Below, in pieces: positions 1 through 8,425 of a DNA stretch of 64,000 nt. Positions within the stretch are counted from its first letter, which is position 1. Each line of letters begins with the position of its first letter. Under the pieces are notes generated by a model. That model was not told where the DNA came from, did not search any database, and saw only the letters and a list, made by a program, of their open reading frames with translations. A program made the position numbers and the translations under genes. The stretch comes from Oceanobacillus jordanicus (GTDB lineage Bacteria > Bacillota > Bacilli > Bacillales > Amphibacillaceae), in assembly GCF_022095695.1 (NCBI RefSeq), contig NZ_JAIFZM010000002.1, forward strand, positions 332,689-396,688, read 5' to 3'.

Positions 1-2
1 GG

Positions 3-128
3 GGACAATTTGTAATGGTGAAGATGCTTTTACCTGGTACAGTACCAGATACAGCAATGTGGGCAGCAGATTCCGATATGTTCATCTTAGGTCCAATCAT
101 CCGATTTTTAGCACAATTGTTTTTCTAG
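3..128 (+). CDS. C-terminal end of a membrane protein, possibly YhfT-like (partial)
   Basis: Only the last 41 codons are inside the window, ending with TAG at 126-128. The tail contains the segment MFILGPIIRFLAQLFF, a hydrophobic end typical of a transporter or membrane protein. The next gene encodes a phosphotriesterase-family protein. In the E. coli yhf cluster such a gene (php/yhfV) sits with the membrane protein YhfT, so a YhfT-like transporter is the best guess. That assignment rests on neighbourhood alone; the fragment is too short to classify by itself. Confidence 0.5.
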   Translation, partial: GQFVMVKMLLPGTVPDTAMWAADSDMFILGPIIRFLAQLFF

Positions 129-199
129 ATTAAGAGGGTTAGGGGATGTATGTCCCCTTTTTTAAGTTTAATTAATAAATTATATCAGGGGTGATTTCA

Positions 200-1192
200 A
201 TGAGTTTTATTAGAACATTTCACGGCGATATAGAGCCATCAAAATTAGGTTTTACCTATTCACACGAACATATTGTATGTCGTCCACCGTATTGGGTTGA
301 ACAAGAGAAAGACGACCTGCTTTTAGATGATAAACAAAAATCCAAACTGGACGTCCAAGATTTCAAAAATCTCGGCGGACAGGCGATTGTTGATGCCACG
401 GCAGTCGACTATGGGCGTGACGTGCAAGCAGTCAAAGAGATTGCAGAAGAAACTGGCATTACGATTATTGGGACTGCAGGATTTAACAAGAGTTTTCTAT
501 GGGATGCCCCAATCCCTGAACATGTTAAAAGACTAACAGGTGACTATGATAGGTATTCTGAATGGATAGAGGCAAAATCAATTAACGAGCTAGCTGATTT
601 CGTAATCCGTGAAGTGGAAGAGGGACTTGAAGGTACGACTATACGGGGAGGACAGGTGAAATTTGGTACAGGCTATAACAGGATAACACCATTAGAGGAA
701 AAAACATTACGCGCGGTAGCAAGAGCACACCATGAAACAAAGGCGCCTTTGCACTCTCATACAGAAGCAGGAACAATGGGGCTTGAACAAATTGAATTAC
801 TAAAGAGTGAAGGTATAGATTTAGAATATATTAGTTTCGGCCATATGGATCGGAACCCCGATCCTTATTATCATGAGAAAGTAGCCCAAACTGGTGCATT
901 ATTATCTTTTGATGGTATTTCGAAAATTAAATATGCACCAGAAAGCACCCGAATTCAATGTATCTTAGAACTTGTTAAAAAGGGATATGAGGATCAGATT
1001 TTAGTAAGTGGTGACACAGCAAGAAAGTCTTACTATAAACATTATGACCATGGATTAGGCTTGGAGTATATTATTGGCAAATGGGTTCCACGATTCATTG
1101 ATGAAGCAAATCAAAATGGCTTTGATGGTGCAAAGTTAATTAATAAGTTTTTCATCCAAAACCCTGCACGTTGCTTCACATTTAAAAAATAG
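200..1192 (+). CDS. Phosphotriesterase-family metal-dependent hydrolase
   Basis: This is an amidohydrolase-superfamily protein of about 330 residues, the usual length for phosphotriesterase-related proteins (Php/PTER). The metal-site motifs are in order: YSHEH near the N terminus, GGQVKFGTG with the lysine expected to be carboxylated, HSHTEAG, FGHMDRNPD and SGDTARKS with the final aspartate. Known relatives hydrolyse lactones or organophosphates; the natural substrate here is unknown. I chose the ATG at 200, preceded by a GGGGTGAT ribosome binding site, over an in-frame GTG at 191. It is followed 69 bp later by a creatininase gene, then an aldolase and a SIS protein, suggesting a catabolic operon in which this enzyme opens a lactone or similar ring. 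Confidence 0.87.
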   Translation: MSFIRTFHGDIEPSKLGFTYSHEHIVCRPPYWVEQEKDDLLLDDKQKSKLDVQDFKNLGGQAIVDATAVDYGRDVQAVKEIAEETGITIIGTAGFNKSFLWDAPIPEHVKRLTGDYDRYSEWIEAKSINELADFVIREVEEGLEGTTIRGGQVKFGTGYNRITPLEEKTLRAVARAHHETKAPLHSHTEAGTMGLEQIELLKSEGIDLEYISFGHMDRNPDPYYHEKVAQTGALLSFDGISKIKYAPESTRIQCILELVKKGYEDQILVSGDTARKSYYKHYDHGLGLEYIIGKWVPRFIDEANQNGFDGAKLINKFFIQNPARCFTFKK

Positions 1193-1261
1193 GTTGAAAG
1201 GCATTGTAACGGCCTTACATTTCTACCTTGAAAAATTTTTAATAAATTGGATGGTGATAAA

Positions 1262-1981
1262 ATGGAATTCCAATATGAAACTTCGTTTGACGTAAAAGAA
1301 AAAATTAATCAATCAAAAGTTGCTATCTTACCAGTTGGTGCGGTAGAGGCACATGGCCCGCATTTACCACTGGGGACGGATAATTTTCTTGCGGAGCGGC
1401 TCTCCCACAAATTGGCGGAACGAACAAAGGCTCTTGTATTACCAACTTTACCTTATGGACAAGTATGGAGCCTACGCAATTTTCCTGGAAGTATTAATAT
1501 AAAAAATAATTCCATGATTGCTTTTCTCGTTGATATTGGAGAAAGTCTATATAAACAAGGCTTCAAAACATTTGTTATGGTAAATGGCCATTTAGGGAAT
1601 CAAACGGCATTAAAAGAAGCGGCACGTGTGTTGTATGAATCGTGCCCAGAAATGCGGGTGATTTATTTCTTTTATCCTGGTATGAACAATGCTGCAGCTG
1701 AAGTGAGAGAAAAAAGCTCCACTCACAATACTTACTTCCACGCATGTGAAATTGAAACATCGTTCATGCTTTACCTTGCACCTGAATTGGTAAACATGGA
1801 AAAGGCACTTACAGATATACCAACTATTCCTCAGCATGCAGATTTCACTCCTACACCTTGGGAGGATTTTACAGAAACAGCTGTATTAGGAGATGCAAGC
1901 CTAGCTACGAAACAAAAAGGCGAACATATTATTAATACAGCTTTGGAGAATATGGTCAAAATCATGAAAGACCTAAAATAA
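1262..1981 (+). CDS. Creatininase-family amidohydrolase
   Basis: The N-terminal part carries the family signature PVGAVEAHGPHLPLGTDN, whose Glu, His and Asp bind metal. MVNGHLGNQ and HACEIETS follow, giving the remaining ligands and the substrate loop. Length (239 residues) fits creatininase, FAPy deformylase (ArfB) and MftE relatives. These enzymes open cyclic amides or cleave formamides, and the exact substrate cannot be read from sequence. The start at 1262 has GGATGGTGAT just upstream; the in-frame TTG at 1247 lacks a good site. It lies between the phosphotriesterase-like and DgaF-like genes in one operon, so it probably removes an amide from a sugar-derived intermediate. Confidence 0.88.
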   Translation: MEFQYETSFDVKEKINQSKVAILPVGAVEAHGPHLPLGTDNFLAERLSHKLAERTKALVLPTLPYGQVWSLRNFPGSINIKNNSMIAFLVDIGESLYKQGFKTFVMVNGHLGNQTALKEAARVLYESCPEMRVIYFFYPGMNNAAAEVREKSSTHNTYFHACEIETSFMLYLAPELVNMEKALTDIPTIPQHADFTPTPWEDFTETAVLGDASLATKQKGEHIINTALENMVKIMKDLK

Positions 1982-2031
1982 TATTAGATAACATATGGAA
2001 TTAGTATGAAATAGTAAAGGTGTGACACGCC

Positions 2032-2748
2032 ATGAAAGAAAAACTTTATGATAAATTTCTATTCAATTTTTTAGCGAATGACCGAGAGAATGCTGAGGCA
2101 ATAATAGAAGCTGGATCAGGTTGTGTAGTACCAGGCATTGTATCAGATAAATTTGATACTGTCGACGCGGCTGTAAAGAAGGTAGAGGAATTAAAATCTA
2201 TTACGAATACGGTGAGTATCGGCCTCGGTGGTGGTGGAAATCCTGCTAATTGGAAAAAGGTCTTAGACATAGCGGTTGCCTCAAGCCCAGGCCATATCAA
2301 CCAGCCATTTGAAACGGCATCCTATGCGAGACGCTATCTTGATAGAAAAGGTGCTTCAGCTCAATTAGTCAATGCACTTATTCAACCAACAGGAGAAGTA
2401 GGGAAGATTAAATTAGCTGTTTCACAACAAGTAATGCAAGTCGAGGAATTTATTGAAGTAGCAAGAGGATATGGGATTGAGAGTATAAAAATGATGCCAA
2501 TTAAGGGTACGCAACACTTAGAAGAATTAGTATATCTAACGAGAGTGGCTGCTGCAGAAGGGATTCGCGGTGTTGAACCTGCAGGTGGAATCGATGTAAA
2601 CAACATAAAAGCGATTTTTACAGCAATTAAAGATATCGATATTGATTTCTTTATGCCACATATCTTTGGATCAACGATTGACAAAAGTACTGGAGCTACA
2701 ATTCCAGCCAAAGTATCGGAGATTCTAGCAGAAGTGGAGGGATTATAA
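2032..2748 (+). CDS. DgaF-type 2-dehydro-3-deoxy-phosphogluconate aldolase (KDGP aldolase family)
   Basis: A single-domain TIM-barrel aldolase of 238 residues. It shares with DgaF the early NFLANDRENA segment, SIGLGGGGN, SPGHINQPFET, the KMMPIKGTQH segment holding the presumed Schiff-base lysine, and VEPAGGIDVNN near the C terminus. DgaF acts after DgaE on D-glucosaminate-6-phosphate, splitting 2-keto-3-deoxy-6-phosphogluconate to pyruvate and glyceraldehyde-3-phosphate. Here no DgaE is adjacent; the partners are a creatininase and a SIS protein, so the substrate may differ. A paralogue lies at 25286-26038. The stop codon overlaps the next start by one base (TAATG), so the two are translationally coupled. 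Confidence 0.85.
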   Translation: MKEKLYDKFLFNFLANDRENAEAIIEAGSGCVVPGIVSDKFDTVDAAVKKVEELKSITNTVSIGLGGGGNPANWKKVLDIAVASSPGHINQPFETASYARRYLDRKGASAQLVNALIQPTGEVGKIKLAVSQQVMQVEEFIEVARGYGIESIKMMPIKGTQHLEELVYLTRVAAAEGIRGVEPAGGIDVNNIKAIFTAIKDIDIDFFMPHIFGSTIDKSTGATIPAKVSEILAEVEGL

Positions 2749-3476
2749 TGATTGATAAATATTTCAGTAAAATCGCGAATTTACTCGCCATTGTAGAAAA
2801 AGAAGAACTGGAAGGAATGTCTCTTGCTGCAAAAAAAGTTGCGGAAGTCATACAAAATGGTGGGGTTGTCCATTTATTTGGGTGCGGCCATTCACATATT
2901 TTAACAGAAGAAGTCTATTATCGTGCAGGTGGTCTAGTTCCAATTCACCCTGTTTTACATGAACCTTTAATGCTTCATGAAGGTGCTGTTCGTTCTTCTG
3001 CTTTTGAAAGAAAGAATGACTATGCAAAAACATTTATGGAGTCTCAGGATATTCGAAACAGTGATCTCATTATCGTTATCTCTACGTCAGGAAGAAATCC
3101 GGTCCCAGTAGACGTAGCAAAAATTGCTAAAAGTAAAGGAGCTTTTGTTATTGGTATAACTTCGATTTCATATTCTTCTAGCCAACCTTCGCGGCATACT
3201 AGTGAACTGCACTTATTCGATGCTGTGGATCTAGTAATTGACAATCATGCTCCGGTTGGAGATGCACTCTTATCTCATGACAAAGTAGATGTTAACTTTT
3301 CTCCTAGCTCTACGGTAATTGGGTCTACTATATTAAATGCGATTTTTGCAGAATCTATTAAACAAATGGCAGACAATAACTTTGAACCACCAGTCTTTCT
3401 AAGTGGCAACATAGAAGGTGCAGATGAACATAATCAGTTATTAATCGATAAATATAAGGATCGGGTAAAGCTTTAG
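2748..3476 (+). CDS. SIS-domain sugar isomerase-like protein (UPF0309 type)
   Basis: The 242-residue protein has one SIS (phosphosugar isomerase) fold. Visible elements are the first loop HLFGCGHSH at about residue 43, the phosphate-binding STSGRNPVP at about residue 112, and VIGITSISYS after it. The length and HEPLMLHEGA segment match the UPF0309 group often found beside amino-sugar genes. It probably binds or isomerises a phosphorylated amino sugar or ketose. It is the last gene of the operon, starting in the stop codon of the aldolase gene, and a long stem-loop follows. Confidence 0.85.
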   Translation: MIDKYFSKIANLLAIVEKEELEGMSLAAKKVAEVIQNGGVVHLFGCGHSHILTEEVYYRAGGLVPIHPVLHEPLMLHEGAVRSSAFERKNDYAKTFMESQDIRNSDLIIVISTSGRNPVPVDVAKIAKSKGAFVIGITSISYSSSQPSRHTSELHLFDAVDLVIDNHAPVGDALLSHDKVDVNFSPSSTVIGSTILNAIFAESIKQMADNNFEPPVFLSGNIEGADEHNQLLIDKYKDRVKL

Positions 3477-3537
3477 ATGACTTAGAGTAACAACATTTTA
3501 TGTGTGAAAAAACACCTAAAGAAGTTTGATTGAGTAA

Positions 3538-3587
3538 TTAAGTAGAATTAGAGTGATGGATGGCGAATATGCTCTAATTCTACTTAA
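3538..3587. terminator. 16-bp perfect stem-loop between converging operons
   Basis: Arms at 3538-3553 and 3572-3587 are perfectly complementary (TTAAGTAGAATTAGAG and its complement) around an 18-base loop. It lies between the plus-strand SIS operon and the minus-strand ABC operon, where a bidirectional terminator is expected. Neither side has a good run of T, so termination is inferred from position and stem strength. Confidence 0.55.
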
Positions 3588-3704
3588 TAAGTAAAAACTT
3601 ATCTGTGTAGTTTTAAATTGCTAACTTAAACCTCTAAATTGAAAACTGAGAAATAATTATATTATTCTTATCAGTTACGACCGAACTTAATATCCTCCTC
3701 AGAC

Positions 3705-4400
3705 TTAAAAATCCCTTTTTACTACTCTACTTATCACTAGATTCGCTACAACAAAACCAATGATCCCTAGCATAATTGGTATTATGGTATAAGAAAACAG
3801 GTTAGCTCCGATCCCACTTTCAAAAGAGGAAGATAAGATTGCGATAATAAGAATAGAAGAAGTAATCGTTGCTGGAACAGAATATTTAATCATCCCAAAA
3901 AATAAAGGAATTAAAGACATTCCAGCACATGCCACTGCTGTAACAATTAAGTGAATTATCTTATCAGCTAAGAGATCTGTCGGTAAAGGTACCGTAATAG
4001 GGGCATACATATTATTAATCGCGGAAAAACTGGAAAACACAATGATCTCTGACATGATAACAAATAAAAATGTTAACATACTTATAACTAGTACCTTTGC
4101 CAAAAGAAGCTTCTTCCTATTGATTGGATACATGAATAACACCAAGATGGTTTTATTCTTAAACTCTTCGATTATCAAGTTAGAAAGCAATACAGATGCA
4201 TTGATTACAAATGCCGCTACAACTAATAATTCAATCAACCTCATAACATCTTCGGGGCTTGCAAGGAACTCTGTAGCAGCCTCTGAATCTAAACCAAGCA
4301 ATAAGAGAATCCCGATAATTCCCACATTTATCAACATAAAATTTAATAAGACACTACCACTATTCATTCTTCTTATTTCCAACTTGATAAGATTAAGCAT
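3705..4400 (-). CDS. ABC-2 type transporter permease, YcbO-like
   Basis: A 231-residue integral membrane protein with about six hydrophobic segments, first at residues 17-37 (LLNFMLINVGIIGILLLLGL), typical of ABC-2 permeases that work with a BcrA/YcbN-type ATPase. Gene order and lengths match the B. subtilis ycbLMNO set, where the permease is YcbO (about 228 residues). The start codon lies inside the end of the ATPase gene (8-base overlap) and its ribosome binding site GGAGG is within the ATPase coding sequence, so the two are coupled. Probably exports or protects against an antimicrobial peptide; substrate unknown. Confidence 0.83.
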   Translation of the reverse strand: MLNLIKLEIRRMNSGSVLLNFMLINVGIIGILLLLGLDSEAATEFLASPEDVMRLIELLVVAAFVINASVLLSNLIIEEFKNKTILVLFMYPINRKKLLLAKVLVISMLTFLFVIMSEIIVFSSFSAINNMYAPITVPLPTDLLADKIIHLIVTAVACAGMSLIPLFFGMIKYSVPATITSSILIIAILSSSFESGIGANLFSYTIIPIMLGIIGFVVANLVISRVVKRDF

Positions 4401-5319
4401 GGTTATTGCCTCCTCCTATTCGTTGTAAGAAATATTCTTCAAGTGATTGATTTTTCTTCTTTATAGCACCAATTTCTATCTCGTTGCGAACCATAGCCTG
4501 GATAATGTCATTTTGAGAAAGATGATGATCATAGATTTTTATTAAACCCTCTTTTTCTATCACTCGGAAGTTAACCAGTTTCAATTCATTTTCCAGAACA
4601 AAAGCAGCTTTTGAATAGTTGGTTACAAATAACTCCGTATGATCTGTATGTTTGCTGCGGATCTTATCCATTGAAGCCTCTTCTATCAGTTTGCCTTCAC
4701 GGATCACACCTATTGTATCGGCAATTTGCTCGATTTCCCCAAGAATATGGCTAGAGATCAACAGGGTAATTCCGTATTGTCTGCTGAGCTTCAAAAACAA
4801 ATCGCGTAATTCGTGCATCCCAACAGGGTCTAATCCATTCACTGGTTCATCTAATATAAGTAAATCTGGTTTCGTTATGATTGCTCTTGCAATACCGAGC
4901 CTTTGTTTCATACCAAGCGAAAACTCTTTCACGGGTTTTTCTTCAATGTTGACTAAATTTACTAGCTTCAATGCCTCAGGAATAGCCTTTTTATTATAGT
5001 ACCCCATGTATTCGCAATGCAGCTCTAGGTTTTTTTTAGCAGAGAGTTTTTCATAAAAAATGGGGTATTCAATAATGCTTCCCATTCTTTTTAATAGTTC
5101 ATAAGAGGTGGAGTGTAATTTTTCTCCTAATACCTCTATTTCTCCTCCTGTTGGATTAACAAGATTGGTTATCATTTTCATAATCGTTGTTTTCCCTGCA
5201 CCGTTTGGGCCAAGAAAACCATAAATCTCACCACGTCGGACATTCATATTTATATCTGAAACAACTTCTTCCTTCTTATAAGCCTTTGTTAACTGGTAGG
5301 TTCTAAGAATATAGGTCAT
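4393..5319 (-). CDS. ABC transporter ATP-binding protein, BcrA/YcbN-like
   Basis: A 308-residue ATPase with all nucleotide-binding motifs: Walker A GPNGAGKTT (about residue 38), signature FSLGMKQRLG (about 134), Walker B LLILDEPVNGLDP (about 153), and the switch histidine in ISSH (about 190). After residue 220 there is an extra C-terminal domain ending EEYFLQRIG, as in bacitracin-type exporters BcrA and lantibiotic self-protection ATPases. The start has AAAGGAAG 8 bases upstream. It pairs with the downstream permease and is preceded by a two-component system, the usual set-up for peptide-antibiotic sensing and detoxification. Confidence 0.92.
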   Translation of the reverse strand: MTYILRTYQLTKAYKKEEVVSDINMNVRRGEIYGFLGPNGAGKTTIMKMITNLVNPTGGEIEVLGEKLHSTSYELLKRMGSIIEYPIFYEKLSAKKNLELHCEYMGYYNKKAIPEALKLVNLVNIEEKPVKEFSLGMKQRLGIARAIITKPDLLILDEPVNGLDPVGMHELRDLFLKLSRQYGITLLISSHILGEIEQIADTIGVIREGKLIEEASMDKIRSKHTDHTELFVTNYSKAAFVLENELKLVNFRVIEKEGLIKIYDHHLSQNDIIQAMVRNEIEIGAIKKKNQSLEEYFLQRIGGGNNHA

Positions 5320-5403
5320 ACAACAACTTCCTTTCTTAACGTAACTTCACTATATCAAAGGAAACTGTCGTTTTTATTACTGAATCCTTACTATTTTCTT
5401 AAG

Positions 5404-6330
5404 TTATTTTTTGAATTTAATTGTGAAGACCGTCTGCTTAAAAGGAACGCTGGAAAATTCAATATGCCCGTGCATCCGTTCCGTTAATCGTTTTGCAATG
5501 GTTAGCCCTAGGCCACTTCCTTCTACGGAAGAGCTTCTTGAATCCTCCAAGGTGTACAATCGTTCAAAGATTTGGTTCGTTTCTGTTTCTTTTATCCCTT
5601 TTCCTCTATCCAAAATGTCGATAAACACATGCTCGCTATCTTGACGCAAGGTTAGGCCGACTACTTTTCCGTCCTTCCCATATCGAATGGCATTTGATAA
5701 TAAATTCTCCAAAACACGGGTAATGGCATCTGCATCTGCATAAAGAAAAATAGACTCCTTTGGTATATCAATTAATACGTCAAAGCCTTTGGTGGTTAAC
5801 GTATCATAATAGACGAGTATTGTTTTTCTGCATACCTCATTTATATGTATCTTACTCATTTCCAGCTGCCAGTCATCTGATTCAAGCTTTGCTAAATCAA
5901 AAAATTTATTCATTAGACTGGCTACTTCAATTACTTTTTCATTCACCGTGGCCAAAAGAGCAGCTCGTTCTTCAGGAGTGATCTCCTTATTATGCTGTAT
6001 TGTCTCAATATATCCTAAAATAACAGTAAGTGGTGTCTTTAAGTCATGTGAAACATTTGTAAGCATGCGATTCATTGACGTTCTCACACGAGCAACTTCA
6101 GCCGTGTATTCCTGATGGTAATCAAGCAAATAATTAATTTCAATTAACAGCTCTCTTATCTGCTTTTTATCAGTAAATAATAACAACCGTTCAGCTGACT
6201 CATCCGAAATAATACTGTTCAGCTTTTTAGAAATATACGAGAGATTTTGGTTGATTTGCTTCTTTACTCTATAAAACCGATAAACTATTAATAACAGGAG
6301 AAGTAGAAGAACAGATAAAGCATATATCAT
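5404..6330 (-). CDS. Sensor histidine kinase, YcbM-like
   Basis: The protein has one N-terminal membrane helix (IYALSVLLLLLLLIVYRFY), no sizeable extracellular domain, then a DHp helix with the phosphoacceptor in NVSHDLKTPLTV, and the ATPase domain with N box ENLLSNAIRYG, G1 DRGKGI and G2 GSGLGLTIA. This short intramembrane-sensing build is common next to antimicrobial peptide transporters. I place the start at 6330, where ATGA overlaps the stop of the response regulator and GGAG lies 8 bases upstream. The longer reading from 6363 adds 11 residues and lacks a ribosome binding site. Confidence 0.9.
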   Translation of the reverse strand: MIYALSVLLLLLLLIVYRFYRVKKQINQNLSYISKKLNSIISDESAERLLLFTDKKQIRELLIEINYLLDYHQEYTAEVARVRTSMNRMLTNVSHDLKTPLTVILGYIETIQHNKEITPEERAALLATVNEKVIEVASLMNKFFDLAKLESDDWQLEMSKIHINEVCRKTILVYYDTLTTKGFDVLIDIPKESIFLYADADAITRVLENLLSNAIRYGKDGKVVGLTLRQDSEHVFIDILDRGKGIKETETNQIFERLYTLEDSRSSSVEGSGLGLTIAKRLTERMHGHIEFSSVPFKQTVFTIKFKK

Positions 6331-7028
6331 GGGTTTATCTCCATTTTGTAACCAATCCCCCATATTGTCTTTATGTGTTTAGGGGAAGAAGGATCATCTT
6401 CAATTTTTCCCCTAAGTCTACGAATATGGACGTTTATAACATTATCATCTCCGTAATACGTTTCCCTCCATACACTTTCAAAAAGTTGACCTTTCGTAAA
6501 TACTTGGTTTGGATTCGTCGCTAGTAAACGCAATATCTGAAATTCCTTTGCAGTCAAATTCATTTCCTCTCCATTTTTTAATACGGAAAAGTTATTCAGA
6601 TTGATTTCAAGATTAGACACCTTCACTACCTGATCATGATTATCCGGGTTCGATTGACTATATTGCGTTGATCGCCGTAATGCAGCCTTGACCCTGGCTG
6701 TCATTTCTATAAGCGAAAACGGTTTTCCTATATAATCATCTGCCCCAAAACCAAGTCCAAGGGCTTTATCAAGATCGCTATCTTTAGCAGACATAATCAA
6801 GATAGGGAGCAGGCTGTCCTTCCTGATATCCTGTAAAATATCTAATCCGTTAGAAGAAGGTAACATTAAATCAAGTATCACCAAATCAAATACTTCTCCT
6901 GAAAAGAGTTTCATTGCTTCTTCGCCATCAAATGCCGATGTGATCCTAAATCCTTCTTTTTTTAAATGGTTCGAAACCATTTCATGGATTTGCTTATCAT
7001 CTTCAACGAGCAATATTGATTCACCCAT
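6327..7028 (-). CDS. OmpR-family response regulator, YcbL-like
   Basis: The receiver domain (residues 1-118) has the acidic pair EDD at 8-10, the phosphorylation site in LVILDLMLP (about residue 53), and the conserved Lys in IGKPF. A winged-helix DNA-binding domain (about 130-230) ends with the VHIRRLRGKIE recognition region and GIGYKM. It is the first gene of a four-gene unit with kinase, ABC ATPase and permease, so it likely activates those transport genes when the kinase senses a peptide antibiotic. It overlaps the kinase start by ATGA. Confidence 0.93.
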   Translation of the reverse strand: MGESILLVEDDKQIHEMVSNHLKKEGFRITSAFDGEEAMKLFSGEVFDLVILDLMLPSSNGLDILQDIRKDSLLPILIMSAKDSDLDKALGLGFGADDYIGKPFSLIEMTARVKAALRRSTQYSQSNPDNHDQVVKVSNLEINLNNFSVLKNGEEMNLTAKEFQILRLLATNPNQVFTKGQLFESVWRETYYGDDNVINVHIRRLRGKIEDDPSSPKHIKTIWGIGYKMEINP

Positions 7029-7193
7029 GTCTTCACTTCTTTCTATATAGAGATATGGTTTACTATTAACGGAGGCAGGAAGGAGGTAGAGTTAGAGGGT
7101 AGTCAATTGCCTAGTAGAAGCAAAAGTTCTTGAGGGATATATAGAAGGAGGACTGATTTAGGTACTCCTATTATCAGAGCACATCGCCTCCTG
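7029..7193. other. Intergenic gap without a recognised gene
   Basis: This stretch lies upstream of the response regulator (minus strand) and downstream of the RNA methyltransferase. It contains several purine-rich GGAGG-like stretches but no open frame of convincing size. The response-regulator promoter should be here, although I could not pick out a clear -35/-10 pair. Confidence 0.4.
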
Positions 7194-8156
7194 CTATTCA
7201 CACACAATTACCTGCCGTGAGAAAAGCTTCTTTACCCCCTTATGAGCAACACATCGATCGACTATCTTAAAACCAGCCATCAATATCATCTCGTCCATGT
7301 CTTCGATTGTAAGAATCACGACTCTCTTCGCTATTCTTTTTGCGTGCTTGATAATAACGAACTGCTCTTCCGGAGTAGCACTGGAGTAAATGTTGTAAGG
7401 CATATCAATGATTGCCACATCATAATGGCCTTCTTCCTCGGCAATATCTTGTACTTTCACTCGTCCGTCATAGTTAAAATAAGAGATATTTTCCCTGGAT
7501 CCCTTTACTACTAATGGATTGCGGTCAGAACCAACAATCTGGATCCCCATGGAGAGTGCTTCGACAAGTACCGTTCCTATTCCACAGCAAGGATCGATTA
7601 CGCGGACACCTGATGGGTATGGAACTGCTATATTTACAACAGCTCTGGCCAAACGTGTGCTTATTGCAGTCGAGTATTCTTGAGGTTTCTTCACATGATG
7701 GAGCCATACGGACTCGCTTTCTTGGTAAGTCCCAAAGTACCACCGCCCTTTAAACGGTACAATACCGAAAAGGATATCAGGATTTTTCATCTGCGCCTCT
7801 CCGATGATATTCCATCCAATCTCTTTTTCAATAATCCGACGTTCTGCATATTCTATTTTTTGTTCATTGGATAGGTCATTTATTTTTATGTAGAGTACCT
7901 TAAAGGTTTGGTCACTAAGCTCGATTTGATGAACCTGTTTAGCGATTTCCTGAACAGATTTGCCAGAGAAAAGAATTGAGAGTCTTCCCTTTATAAATGG
8001 ACTCCTGCTAGGATCGATGTTTCTTGTGCTTTTTATCAGGTTATCAGCTTCTTCTCCGAAGAGAGCCCTTTGTTCTAATGCACTGAGAGATTTTTCTTCG
8101 AGACCATGTGTGCAGGTGTATATGTATTCTGATGTTTGCGAGTTAAGTTTTGTCAT
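7194..8156 (-). CDS. TRM11-like RNA (guanine-N2) methyltransferase with THUMP region
   Basis: The C-terminal half is a Rossmann methyltransferase with the SAM-binding motif RVIDPCCGIGTVLVEA and the catalytic motif IIDMPYNIY, a variant of the N/D-PPY motif used by N2-guanine RNA methyltransferases. The N-terminal half (about residues 1-150) fits the THUMP/NFLD RNA-binding region. The family includes archaeal and eukaryotic Trm11/TrmG10 tRNA m2G10 enzymes; the bacterial members are poorly characterised. I prefer the Met that begins MTKLNSQTSEYIYT (8156) because the family alignment should begin there; the open frame extends 25 codons further without a ribosome binding site. It stands alone on the minus strand. 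Confidence 0.8.
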   Translation of the reverse strand: MTKLNSQTSEYIYTCTHGLEEKSLSALEQRALFGEEADNLIKSTRNIDPSRSPFIKGRLSILFSGKSVQEIAKQVHQIELSDQTFKVLYIKINDLSNEQKIEYAERRIIEKEIGWNIIGEAQMKNPDILFGIVPFKGRWYFGTYQESESVWLHHVKKPQEYSTAISTRLARAVVNIAVPYPSGVRVIDPCCGIGTVLVEALSMGIQIVGSDRNPLVVKGSRENISYFNYDGRVKVQDIAEEEGHYDVAIIDMPYNIYSSATPEEQFVIIKHAKRIAKRVVILTIEDMDEMILMAGFKIVDRCVAHKGVKKLFSRQVIVCE

Positions 8157-8343
8157 AATTTGTGTATTAGCCCTTCTTCGATCAATAATCAATCCATTAC
8201 TATTCAATCTATTATATCTTATATAAACCATTATAACGAAAAAAGTAATAGGTTATGTAAAGATGTCGCTCCGCTCGTTTGCGAATGCATGAAAGTTACC
8301 GACAGCTTCCAGCATATAAAATAGAAGTTTCAGATAAAAAGGG

Positions 8344-8372
8344 TTGAAATTGTAAGGGGTTTCAAATATAAT
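8344..8372 (+). promoter_or_regulatory. Sigma-A type promoter of the LacI-family regulator gene
   Basis: TTGAAA at 8344-8349 and a perfect TATAAT at 8367-8372 are separated by 17 bases. It lies 54 bases upstream of the regulator start, and the tandem operator at 8378-8403 covers the expected transcription start. Confidence 0.75.
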
Positions 8373-8377
8373 TTACT

Positions 8378-8403
8378 TAAACCGATTTACTAAACCGGTT
8401 TAC
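8378..8403 (+). promoter_or_regulatory. Tandem LacI-type operator
   Basis: Two adjacent 13-base copies, TAAACCGATTTAC (8378-8390) and TAAACCGGTTTAC (8391-8403), differ at one base. The second contains the perfect palindrome TAAACCGGTTTA with the central CG typical of LacI-family sites. They start 6 bases after the -10 box, so a bound regulator would block transcription of its own gene. Confidence 0.7.
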
Positions 8404-8425
8404 TACATACATGGAGGGGGCATTT

